In this document: positions 1 to 35,900 of the stretch, piece by piece
How the letters are laid out: the number at the start of each line of letters is the position of its first letter
Numbering within the stretch: position 1 is the first letter of the stretch
Assembly (NCBI GenBank): GCA_012295275.1
Contig: CM022667.1
Span: 9,134,038-9,182,537 of the forward strand
Direction of reading: 5' to 3'
DNA length: 48,500 nucleotides
Origin: Chrysomallon squamiferum
Lineage: Eukaryota > Mollusca > Gastropoda > Neomphalida > Peltospiridae
The notes under the pieces: model-generated
Database searches by the model: none
What the model saw: the letters and a program-made list of their open reading frames with translations, nothing else
What the model was told of the DNA's origin: nothing
Translations under genes and position numbers: made by a program

Positions 1-609
1 GTAGAGTAAAAATGTTCAGATGAATGATCTGAGTACCAGTGTGAACTATATCATTTATCTTTTAATTTTAATTTAATTTTACTTTGTTTAATTATTAATT
101 TTTAAAACATATTTCTGCAACAAGACTTTAGATAATAATTCTAATAATAATGACAATAATAATATTAATAATAACAAAGTATAATAACAATAATGACTAC
201 AACAGGATTAATAATAACAATAATAATGACAAAAATATAATAATAATTATAATAATAATAACAACAACAACAACAATAACTGCTAATGTATTAATTAATG
301 TATGCTACCATTTATTCATTTTGACAAATGTATGTGGAAGTTATTATTTACAAGATAACTGGCACTAATGAGGTGTGTGTGTTGATGAAATCAGAACTTG
401 TTAGGTGTAAAGGTGTTTGACAGGTGATAACTAATCGACTCACACAGGTAAGATGTGTCAACATATAGACTAGCAGTCTGCAGGTGAAATAATTCAATAT
501 TTGTAATTAGTATGATGAAGTTGAAGCTTAGTGAAGATTTCACAATATTTTTCACCTTTGATATTGAACAAAAAGGTGTGTTTGTGTATATAGGGAGAGA
601 CAGATTGAG

Positions 610-684
<75 letters not shown>

Positions 685-776
685 AATATATGTATATAGA
701 TGTACACGTCTGAATAGATATCATAAATACACAGCTCAAATCATATATAATCAAATATTGCATATTAATAAAATTT

Positions 777-857
<81 letters not shown>

Positions 858-1270
858 AATATTTATCTAAACATATACAAATAAATGTAAATATAATATT
901 CCTGCATTTCTGTTTTGCACAGTTGTTTTTATTTTTACAGTATTTACAACTTCATTAAGAACAACAATAACAAATGTAAGGGTATTGTATGTTGACAAAG
1001 TATTTTGTATTTTTAATATTTTTACATGAATTAAGCAATAAATGTGTGGATATAACCATTCATATGCACAGTTTATCTCAAATAACACTTAGTTCAGCGT
1101 CGAAAAAACAATTTTGACAAATGACAAATGTAATTTATAAATATTTTCTAAATTTTAGAAATTCACATACTTTTATATTTTTTTTATATATATAAATCAG
1201 ATATCAGTCACTTATGAAATCAGATTTCTGTTTGAAACATCAATAATTTTACTTATTCAAAATTCCAGGT
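1..1270. other. Intergenic, simple repeats only
   Basis: AT-rich DNA with (AAT)n-like repeats at about 150-285, (TG)n then (TA)n at 611-674, and a 76-bp (GA)n tract at 780-855. The short reading frames here are by-products of low-complexity sequence. No gene seen. Confidence 0.7.
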
Positions 1271-1299
1271 AAAAACAAACAACGAATCTATGACGTAAT

Positions 1300-1660
1300 G
1301 AAGACAACAACGGAAGGGTTGGTCCCTTTGTGTCGCGAATAAAAAAAAAAACCCGCCGTGGGCAATAATGTATTGACTGCCTATTTCCTCTTTAAGTTCG
1401 TGTCACAAAGTGTATGTTATTTAAAAAGCTTCGATTTAATCATTAGAAACGAAATACCGACCTTATATTGAATACGCGACTTACGACTACGGCACGAAGT
1501 TAAAAGAAAGTTGTCATTACGCGAAATTGTTGTAACACGAGTAAACATAATCTTACCTCACTCGACCATCTTCGGTTTGTGACCCAATTAACTCCTCGTT
1601 TCTAAAGACTTTCGTTTAGAGTTATTTCCCCTGCTGTATGTTGTTTCGCTTGACACAGTT
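1300..1660 (-). promoter_or_regulatory. Possible first exon or promoter of a gene to the left
   Basis: This stretch has fewer repeats and more CpG than its surroundings. On the minus strand a clean donor, GAG then GTAAGATT, has its GT at 1556-1555, and an ATG precedes it at 1569-1567 (GAAGATGGTCGAGTGAG). Read straight on, the ATG meets a TGA after three codons, so this would be either a 5' UTR exon or an exon ending at the alternative GA/GTGAGG donor. The rest of any such gene would lie outside the window. Confidence 0.25.
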
Positions 1661-1663
1661 TCG

Positions 1664-1671
<8 letters not shown>

Positions 1672-1704
<33 letters not shown>

Positions 1705-1727
1705 ATATATATGTATATATGTATGTA

Positions 1728-1772
<45 letters not shown>
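1672..1772. repeat. (TA)n and (TG)n microsatellites
   Basis: A perfect (TA)n tract at about 1674-1700 and a (TG)n tract at about 1734-1772, separated by TATATGTATG-type transitions. Confidence 0.9.
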
Positions 1773-1775
<3 letters not shown>

Positions 1776-2064
1776 AAAAGCACATGTATTTAGCTAGAAA
1801 ATAGGGCCATTATAATAAGAAAGAAAGAAAGAAAAAATAAACGAAAAACATTTACATTTTCAAAACAAATTTGCAGAGGCTGTCCGTCTGTTTGTCGAGA
1901 TATATGTGCAAGTTCATTTCTCTGACCATCCATTCGTATTTTTCTCCTTGTCATTCTTTGAGGTCTCCTACTGCTACAACAACAACAATCTCCTTCATCC
2001 AAACTAAGTATTAAATTAGACTTATTTATTAATTTTTTACATCTGTCTATTCCGAATACAGATA

Positions 2065-3035
2065 ATGCTGTGACGTCATTCAATTGTCTAAATGTCATAC
2101 TGCGTTCAACAACACGACCGATTTAAACGTTTGTTTATATTTATTTACTCTCTATGTGTGTTTATTTCTATATTCGTAAATATTCGTACAAATAAAAATA
2201 TGTAATAGAAGGAACAGAAGAAATTGCAAGACTTTCCGTTTTAGAATTTCTCGTCTTTATTTACAGCTAGAACGGTGACGTCACTGCATTGTTTAAACGT
2301 CATTCACTGTTGAGGTAACGTTTTGTTTATATTTTCTTTTTAATCGATAATTAAAGCAAGTCGCAATTAACGTAATGACGAAGTTTAAAAAGGGGGATTA
2401 CACGCCCTCCTGCTTTTCGCTTCTCTGTAGATAATAGACTGACGTCATTTCATTGTTTTGACGTCGTACAGTGAGTGACGAGCAAGTTGACCGTAAACAT
2501 AAACTTTCGTTTATTTTATCTTTATTGATTCTGATATAACTAAATGTAATGTTTAGTGAGGATTGTGGGTTTTTCTGCCTTCATCATAACTAATGTAAGT
2601 TGCCAATGTATGTAGATATGTACAGATTGGTAACACTTATATAGCCGTAAATGAATTTTCGTATGTATTTCTGTCTTGATGCCGGATGTTACCAAAAACG
2701 AATAATATGATGAAAAGTGGAGATGACATTATTCCATTTCTTGTTTATATTTATTGGTATTTCCAGTGCATTAAGTCATTCCATTTGGTTCAGTGTCATA
2801 TGGCGATCAACGACAAGGCGCCAGGTACAGTTTTCTTTGTTTAAACTTTTATTATTCAGTCAAAAATAGATGTAATTTTAGAGTAACTAAGAATAGTAAG
2901 TACGTCAATATATAACAGATACTTTCAAAGTGGTGTGCTCTGAGTCACAACTAACGCAAATAAGTATATAAATGTCAGATTTTATGTACGTGAGTATGAC
3001 GTCATACCATTGTTAACGTAGGTGTCACTTACGTC
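2065..3035. repeat. Diverged repeat field with CRE-like TGACGTCA sites
   Basis: At least four diverged copies of a motif with the order TGACGTCA, then CATTGT or CAATTGT, then ACGTCAT/ATGTCAT, begin near 2071, 2276, 2441 and 2998, with a weaker copy near 2774. After several of them comes TTTGTTTATATTTATT (about 2130, 2319, 2740). Spacing is roughly 165-330 bp, so this looks like an old tandem repeat. TGACGTCA is the palindromic CREB/ATF site; whether it is bound is unknown. No reading frame with coding character is present. Confidence 0.6.
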
Positions 3036-3291
3036 TTGTAACCTATTAAAGGGATACCACATTACAGAAACTGCTTTAGTTTCAGATTAAAAAAAAAAAA
3101 GGAAAAAGAAAAAAAAAAAAGATAAATCATACATTTATTTGAAAGATGATTTTTTGTACACTGGTTTATTTCTGAAGAATAAAAGATATTTACACACACA
3201 CAAATTACATTTTAAAATACCTTCCCTCTCTGTACCTTTTTAAAAACTTTCTGTATATATGTAAAATATAATTTTAAAAAATGACAGAGAA

Positions 3292-3335
<44 letters not shown>

Positions 3336-5554
3336 GATCAGACATAAAAAACACAAACAACAACAAAAAGAAAAACAAGAAAAACAAAAACAACAAAAAA
3401 AAGACAATATGCTTATGTATATTTAAAGTTTTTGTTACACACAGTCAAAACCCTAGTAGCAGATGATATGTTTATTAATTTACAATCATGGAAACAAATG
3501 CATAGCAGTAATCACAGTTTGTTCAAATGTACACACAGGTATATATGTATGTTTTTATGTTTTCATGCATGTATGTGTGTGTATCTAATTATATATAAAC
3601 ATACTCTTTAAGGTAAACAACTGTAGACTGGAGAATAATTATATCCATCTGTTACAGAATTTAAATGAAATTAAAATAATTTATTAACTAATTTATTTAC
3701 ATTCTTTACACAAATATGTGTATCAAAGGTCATGTCTGTTTAAACAAATAAATTAGCAAAATATTTATTTATTTATTTAAAAAAAAATTAAAGATTCTAT
3801 TTTGTGTATCTCACATTAACTTACACAAAAAAATCAATAAATGGCTGAATAATTTAATATACTGTAATGGAATTAACAGTTTTAAATTATTATCCATTAT
3901 CCTATATAATAATAATAATAAAAAAATTAAAAAATTAAATTAAATTATAAAATAAAACTAATAAAAAGAATAAATGTGAGAAAGAAAAAGGTTTGACAGT
4001 GTGTAATAATAATTTTAAAATACATTTAGTACAATACTGAAATTTGCACATTTCATTCATTTTTCACATGTTGGGATGTAAATACATGTATTATAGTTTG
4101 TACGTATGTATGTCTGTGTGCATTTTTATTTATATGTATCCATGCATGCATATAATGTGTCTGTGTGTGTTTTTTTTTTTTTATGTATAACTAAACATCT
4201 CAACAGGAAACAAAAGTCACAACCCAAACACTAAATAATATACCAGTAATATTAACACTTTTAACACTTTTAATTTTATACTGCAAGCATTTTTTGAGAC
4301 AGCAGTTGCACTAAACACTGAAAATATATGATTGCATGGAACAAAAAAGACAAGAAATTTCTGATTCAAAAATGCAAGTGTCTCAGACATTTTTGTAAAA
4401 GGAAGCACCATATATATATAAATGTATATACACATACTGTTAATTATAGATGCAGATTATAGACATACATTAAATGGATTAAAAGGTTTGAAAGCTATCT
4501 GTGTATTTTTATATATTCTAAAAGTTTTTCTATGAAAGTGGAAGCCATTTTTTTATTTGTGTGAATATAAAATAAAATGGTTTTATATTTATTAATATAC
4601 TTCGTAGAGTCTCATAAAAACAATAAATGAATCTAGCTATAAAGAAAAATAATAATTTGGCAAAAAAAAAAAAAAATAAAATTATTCACAATAATAATAA
4701 AAAAGAAGTAAAAAAGAAAAAAGACCAAAAGGAATAGAGCTATAGCATACCTCTTATTTAGATTGTGTAAAAGAATCAGTTAATTCACCAATAAAACAGC
4801 TTTGTAATACTTACCATTACAATATATATATATATATATAAACACACATACACATATTATTTGGTGATGTATTTCTTAATGAATCATACTGCTTTTTATC
4901 CACATTTCATATTGTATTATGTGTATATGTTTCTCTCTGTGTGTGTGTGTGTGTGTATAGATAAACCACTCAAAGGACCAAGCATTTCTCACATAAATTA
5001 TAAACAATGTAACAATTAAAAATAATATTAGTATTTTAAAATTTATTTTCTTTTAATAAGAAAAAAGAAGACAAAAGAAAAGTATTTGCATTCATTATCT
5101 GTACACACACACACACAAACAAACACACACACACAGACACACATATGCACAACTAATACATCTAAAAATAAATATATAAATCTAACAGACAGTAAAGGTT
5201 ACAGATAATATCTCTAATTTTAAATAGAATTTCTTAATATGGATTTGATCAGGAATAATTTGACAAGGAGAAGATAACTCTATTGGTGGGGGGATGTATC
5301 ACTATTTATTCAGTGATTCATAGACAGCATAATGCATTAAAGAAAGATTTATTAAAAAGAAATTCCTCTATTAAAGAAATGAAATTTTCTTAAAATTAAC
5401 TAGTTATAAACTCTGTAATTTAATTTGATTGTTATAAATATACATAATCAAGTCAAACAATAAATATGAACAAAAGATAATTTTTGAAATAACTATTTTT
5501 TATTCTCTGCCATTATAAAATTAGAAATTATTTATTTAATGCCCAAAATTTTCA

Positions 5555-5745
5555 AAATACCCTTTAGTATCAAAACAACCTTTCTTAATAAAAAGTTTTC
5601 TAGATAAAGCTTGAAGTATCTCTTAGGTTTTTGTTTTTGTGTTTGTGTAATTTTTTATATATCCAGTTTTTGCTAATTTAATTTTTATTCCTCTATACAT
5701 TGTGACAGTATGATTGTCTGATGGTATATTTTTTTTGTGTTTAAT
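5555..5745 (+). repeat. Dispersed repeat, copy 1
   Basis: Shares clear similarity with about 8336-8505: TTAGTATCAAAA, TTTCTTAATAA, GTTTTCTAGATAAA and, further on, CTCTAT-CATTGTGACA and ATTGTCTGATGGTATAT. The order and spacing match over about 170-190 bp, so this is an interspersed element, not a tandem repeat. No terminal repeats or coding capacity seen. Confidence 0.6.
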
Positions 5746-5824
5746 AATTCTACTAATATGCTAAACTGAACTATGAAGCAACACAACCAAGTGTGTACAA
5801 TGTACAGACACAAAACACAGATAA

Positions 5825-5958
<134 letters not shown>

Positions 5959-6480
5959 ACGCGTGCGCACATTCCTAATTACAAATTCATGAAAAATCAT
6001 CTATAATTAATACAGGATTAAACATATCACTATACTGAGCCAAGCTGAGATAAAGCTTTGAGTATTTCATCTACTCACAGATGTGCTGAAAAATAATTCA
6101 CCAGTTTATTTAACTCCATCAGTGTTCAAAATACAAATCTTGTTACAGTAATTATAGATAACACAACAGCACAATATCTTTACAGTAAAATTTTAAAATA
6201 TTTTTCACACTTTATTACAAGCTTGTATCAGTGTTCAGTGTCTTATTTGATTCAGAATATAAAAGACTTCAAGTCTTTTTCAATTTTGGAACAAGGTTTA
6301 TACAAGATATTGATTTATCCGATGATTTTCACTATTTCAGTTTAGATGTTACCAATAGTTTTATGATTCTGAACAGAAAAAAGTTTAAGTCTTTTCAAAT
6401 ATTTTATGTCAAATTTGTATCAGATATTGACACCTGTTTTATCTGATTGAAAGTCCATTTAAGCTGGGGGTTGTTTTGTG

Positions 6481-6514
<34 letters not shown>

Positions 6515-6611
6515 ATATAGAGGGATTTAAATCAAAATAGTTCTATCTTTTTGAGAAGAGACAGTTACATTTTTTTTGCAATTTTTAAACTCAATCTTAA
6601 ATAATATAATG

Positions 6612-6630
6612 TTTAATATTTTACTTTAAT
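6612..6630 (-). terminator. Candidate MROH1 poly(A) signals (ATTAAA)
   Basis: On the minus strand, two ATTAAA hexamers lie at 6625-6630 and 6612-6617, about 130-145 bases past the MROH1 stop codon. ATTAAA is the commonest variant of the animal poly(A) signal. In AT-rich DNA such hexamers are frequent by chance, and further candidates (AATAAA near 6211) lie downstream, so the true 3' end is uncertain. Confidence 0.3.
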
Positions 6631-6757
6631 TCAAAGTACAGCACATCAAGTTATCAGAATTAAAGTTTACAAAGCTTCAGTTGAGACAATACCAGAATAT
6701 GCCCAGTTTTTGCGTCAGATTTAGAGTAACTGAAGATAAAGCTGTTATTTCTGAGTT

Positions 6758-30278
<23,521 letters not shown>

Positions 30279-30452
30279 TTATTTTTAAATGCCATCATTT
30301 ATTCTGGTAAATAAAAAGACTACATCAACAGAACCTCACTTTCCTCCCAAGTATCATGTGATAGAAATATCATCTGCTATCACTTCCGTTTACTATCAAG
30401 GGAGATAACCAGAACAATACTATATTACCAAGTATTAAAATTTATATTATTT

Positions 30453-30506
<54 letters not shown>

Positions 30507-31831
30507 TTAAAAATTTAAATGTAGATATATATCAACTGCCTTTAATTTTAATTTGAAAAAAAATATAATTAATTAAATATAAAATAATTATCTATTATAT
30601 ATACTAAATATTTTACTTGCAGTCAATACTTAAAGGCTTTAGAAAAAAATTAATTGTGTCATTTTCTTAATGACATTTCATAACATCTGATATCAATAAT
30701 ATCAGGTATTGTCCATGTTGATCACTGTTTGGTGCATATATTAATACAAACAAACAAACAAACAAATAAAATTTGTGATAAAAAACAAAATACACCCTGT
30801 TTCAAAAATGACTTTATTTGGTTACTGGAAATAAAAATTCTAACAAAAACTGTATAATTATTATCACAGATCACTGCATGCATATTTGGAAAAGAAATAT
30901 CACAAACATTAAGGCCATACAAACGTAAATAATAATATAAATATTTATTGTTGCAATCAGATGTGATCATATTGCAAGGCCATAATAAAGCTATGAAATG
31001 CAAAGTAGATCTTTTTTATATTTATTTAACTCTTTCTTTTCAGTTCTTTCTTTTCTTTGTTATATCATATTTCCTTCAAAGTATTTTAAATAAGACATTA
31101 AAAACAGTTTTGATATTCAGTAGAAATAATAACTTTAAAACAATCCTTGAATGTTAATTTTTAATTATTTAAGTAACTCTTTAAAAAAAGTAAATTTAGT
31201 TTATAGTTTATTAATTGTATACATTTCTTTTTCTTTCTTTTTGTTAAATTTTATATATGAGATGGAGAAATTGCAATTCATGTTGTTAATTAGGAATTTT
31301 ACTATTTTAACCCATCTGCATTCATTTTAATGAACAAAAATAAATATTTTCACTAACAAGCGTAACTTATTTACTGACAATAATTTATATATGTACTTAT
31401 CAAAAAGACACTGAATTGGTATTCAGAAAAGATAGAGCCATATTATTTACATTATTTACATAATGTACATTCTGATTAATTATTTAAAAATCAAATATTG
31501 TTGTGACAAAAATCAATATTTTTTAACAATTTATAACAAAAAAAAAAATAAAAAAATAAAAAAAAAATAATGAAAATAAAAAAATAAATAAAAGAATTTA
31601 AATTAAACAAACAAAACAAATAAAACAATAAATGACATGATTCGATTTGAAACTAACATAAAAAACATGTAACAGAAACCGGTGTAACATAAAAAATATG
31701 TACATAACATAACAGATTTATTTACATAACATAACAACAAATAACTGATATAACAATATAGTTCTGAAAGTCATAGTTTTTGCATTTGTATAGTAATTTC
31801 AATAACAGCTTTTATAATTAAATTTCAATAA

Positions 31832-31870
<39 letters not shown>

Positions 31871-32921
31871 CAAAATGTAAAAAAAAAAAAAAAAAAAAAA
31901 AATAAAAAATAAATAAAAAATAGAGAATTTAAATATTATGGAGAACAAAAATTAAACTAATGATATACAGCAGTTTCTAAAAATAAATGTTTCATTCCTA
32001 CATCTTAAGAGTCGTCAACTGTCATTGTCTCAGAATTAAAAATATTGTAAACAAAACTGTTGAACATTAACAAAAATAATTTTAACCTGTCCTCCTGAAT
32101 AGCAGACATTTAGGATTATACTCTGGGAAAAAGCACAGAAGTACATTTATACTGACAACTTAATTAAATGCATAATTAAAAATTGGGTAGAAATATATTT
32201 GATTTAAAACATCAAGTTATCTTATGAAACCAGGAAAGAGAAGTATAAACGTATTTTAACCATGTATAAAGGATTATAAAAAAGGGTAAAAATGCAGATG
32301 ATCCTAAAAGTTAAAATAGCATAATTATCTACAAAAGACAGATCAGCAGATTATCCATCAAAGACAAAATGAACAGATTATCCTAAAAGATAAAACAGCA
32401 GTATCCAGATTATTTATAAAAGATTAAATAACGTATTATCCATAAAAGGAACATAAGCAGATTATCCACATAAGTAAAAGATTATTCAAAAAACAATCCA
32501 ATGGATTGTCTTCTTGTTGAAGAATATGTTAAGGCAATCATTTCCATTCATAGAAATAAATCTGTTTTGACAAATATTTTTTAAAATGCTGTGGATCATG
32601 GTATTTTTAATGTATGAAATGAATATTTACAAATATGTTTGGTTTTATTACCATTTGATACAAACAGATAAACTTTTTTTAAATATCTGTCCTTTAGAAT
32701 GGACACTGATTCAAGTAAATAAGCTTAAAAAAAAATATATTTTAAAAGATATAAACTTTCGTTTGTCATTGTTTCGTAACAACCACTGTAGTTTTGTCAA
32801 GTCATACTGTCTAAACAATTCCAATTTAGTTTTTTTTGAACACTTTGAACTGTCGAGACATAACTGCAAAAACTGAAAAAAAATAAGACTCTGGCAATAA
32901 AACTGCGACGGAACAAATTCT
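30279..32921. other. Intergenic between MROH1 and the ankyrin gene
   Basis: Holds the upstream flank of MROH1 and the 3' flank of the ankyrin gene (both minus strand). (GA)n at 30454-30503, (AAT)n at 31832-31870, an A-rich run at 31878-31920, and a degenerate repeat at 32330-32500. The plus-strand frame at 32586-32876 (96 residues) shows no recognisable domain and I do not call it a gene. Possible poly(A) signals for the ankyrin gene are ATTAAA at 32606-32611 and AATAAA at 32644-32649 (minus strand). Confidence 0.55.
32330..32500. repeat. Degenerate GATTATCC-type repeat
   Basis: CAGATTATCCATAAAAGATA-like units recur about every 35-45 bases (near 32348, 32378, 32415, 32436, 32459, 32484). Possibly in the 3' UTR of the ankyrin gene. 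Confidence 0.55.
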
Positions 32922-35900
32922 TCAAGTATTTAAAATTTCCGTCACTTTTTTATTCAACCAGTCTTCGTATGGCTGACCAGACCGGTCATTCCCGAGTGAC
33001 CGGAGGTAACTTCGCAGAGCCCCGACGTTCTCTCTGTTTATTGATATGAGATTGTCCTGTGTGTTTATTGCCGGCAGCCGATCTCTTTGAGATGTCGTCT
33101 GCTGTTTTTTGTCAATTTCTTTTTGCGCTAACCACGCCTCGTATGTGTTTGACCTCTCTAGTTCATCCTGTTTCCTGTAACATAACAACAATATTATTAA
33201 AATAAAAAGTCTTAAATATTTTGTATTGGAGAAAAGTCCAAAAAAAAAATGCTATTGTTTATCTGTTCTTAATGCCACTCTTTACTAATAACAAAGTATA
33301 ATAAAACAACAAACTAAAGGAGAAGAATTACTGGCTAATGGTTAAAACATACACACACTGCCTGTAATATGAATGCACCCACCAAAAATAATTACAACGT
33401 AAATTTAATTCACACTAAAATAACCATACATTAGTGATCACAGCTATAATAATATTATAACAGTGGAATAATGCTGTTTCAGAAGTAAATCGTAATATGC
33501 CAAAGATTAACTTGTTTGTTTATATACTTTATCCAGTGTACAATATATTGGCAGCCTCCAGGAATATTTTATGTTTTGATATTAATTACTGTCGAGTCTC
33601 ATCATTTTATTTTTGTTGTTTTGTTGCATTATATTGATGTGTTGTAACAAAGAGGTTTATGTTTTTAAAATGGTTATGTTTTAAGGATTGTAAATTTGTA
33701 AAACGTAAACTTTTAGAAAATGTTGTTCAATATAACAATGGCATCTTTTTATTTGTTTTTCATTAAAGCAATAATGATGATGATGATGATGATGATGATG
33801 ACAATAATGATGATGATGATGATAATGATGATTAGATGATTAGAACAGGAAGAACACAAATGTCGTACTTTTCTTCTTCCTCCAGTTTTTCCTTCTTCTT
33901 TTCTTTCTTTTTACTTTCTATAAATTTTCTCTCCCTGTTTTTGATTTTAGACAGCCATTCATCGTGTGTGGGTGGTCGACTGCTTTCAGATGATCTGCAA
34001 GTAATTAAAGTTTAAAGTCATTAAAAAAAACAATAAAACATAAATAGATAAAATAAAAAAAAATAAAAAAAGTAAACTAAAAAAATAAACTGAATAATAA
34101 CAATTATAATATTTTATTTTATTAGGAATTTTATAATACTTTATTTTATTAGGATTTTTTTCTTTGATCATTTATTTTTACTGTTAATTTGTAGAGGTAC
34201 ATTCATATATGTATACATATATATATACAAACAGTCCCCACATACATACAGTGATGAAAAAAAAAAATTACCTGACACAAACCAATGGAACAGTTTCCGA
34301 TTCTGGAAAAAAAAAAAAAAAAAAAAAAAATTAAATCAATAAATAGTTTTTAATTATGATAATATAAAATTGTTAAACATGTATAACAACCTTGACCTAT
34401 GACCTAATCTGTGTCTTTCTATTTGTTTTTTTTTCAGGTTTTTTTAGTTTTTTTGTTCAACCCTTCTCTTTTGGTGCATATAAATAATAAAACTGTTAGT
34501 GTTTATAAACTCTTGTGATTAATTCTTTTTTAACAAACGATTTGAACATAATTCACAATTTTATTAAATCCTGATGACCTTCACCTTTGACCTAGTGGCA
34601 ATATAACTTTATATAAATATCTACAACAAGTATTGATAACATATCCTATGATTCTGATCTAAATTTTTGTTTTTGTGTGTGTAGAAATACTTATGTTCCA
34701 TTCTTTACTCTTGTTTGTTTAAGCAATTTATGCACTCACCTTGACCCTTAACCTAATGTCACAATTATGTAAGTAAAATATTTTCATTATCTTGACACAA
34801 TAATATAGACATACATATATTAAATACATATCTATCTAGTTATATATAAGTTGCTTTTTTTCTTCTTTTTTTTCAATATTAGTATAAACGTATGTTCTGA
34901 CCTTGACCTATGACCTTTACAGTTTAATATAAAATACCTCCAGCTGTTTCTTTGAGTTCCTTTGTCTCAGTGAGGCCTTCTTTCTCTTCCATCTCCTTCA
35001 GCTTGCGCAGCTGCTCCCGTTTTATTGCCCCCTGTGGATCGCTGTGTTTCGGGGAGCTGAAATCTGTACTCTGAAACTCCTGTGGGGGTAGAATTTTGGT
35101 GAAGTAAAGCTGTGCCTTACTGCCTTTCAGCCACAGCGGGAATTTCGAGTCCTTGTACTGGTGCGCTTTGAGAGGTATATCTTGCGAGGGAACCACCTTG
35201 TTTGCCCGTTCCTGCCATCGGAACTGGAAAAGATGTCTCTCGCAGTTCTTGTGGTTGAACATGTTAGCGATAGACAAAGGTGAATGACCTTCAGCATCTT
35301 CTGCGTCAATATTAGCTCCTGGTTGTTTTTTTTTTTGCGTTTTTTTAAAAACAGAAAAAAATGTTAAAAATTGCTGTTGATACTTATTTTATTAGTACTA
35401 ATAATACTAGGATAATTAGTTCAAATAATTCACAACTAGAAAATATGTAATATTCTCATAATAGTAGCATCCGTAATTCAGATAATTAAAAAGAAATTGA
35501 AAAATGTAACATTTTAATAGTAATAGTTACCACTATCAAATAATTAATGACAACAGAAAAATAGAAAAATGTCAAATTCTAATAATACTAATACCACTGG
35601 TTCAAATAATTAAAAACAAATAGAAAAATGAAATATTCTAATAATAATAACAGTATCACTGATTCAGTTAATTAACAACAATCAGAAATAACGCAATATT
35701 CTGATAATAACAGTATCACTGATTCAGTTAATTAACAACACTCAGAAATAACACAATATTCTGATAATACTAGTATCTCTTGTTCAGTTAACTGACAACA
35801 AACAGAGAAGAACACAGAGAAAACAAATGTAAACGTCACCTTTTGACAGCAACGCATCTATCATGCTTCCCTTTCCCTGGGACGACGCAAGATGAAGAGC

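Noticed and set aside
1790-2098. Minus-strand frame of 102 residues with CCCC and a hydrophobic end
   Set aside because: The Cys run comes from GTTGTTGTTG-type repeats and the hydrophobic tail from a GAAAGAAA repeat. No supporting exons.
32586-32876. Plus-strand frame of 96 residues
   Set aside because: AT-rich composition, no domain, no splice partners; lies in the likely 3' flank of the ankyrin gene.
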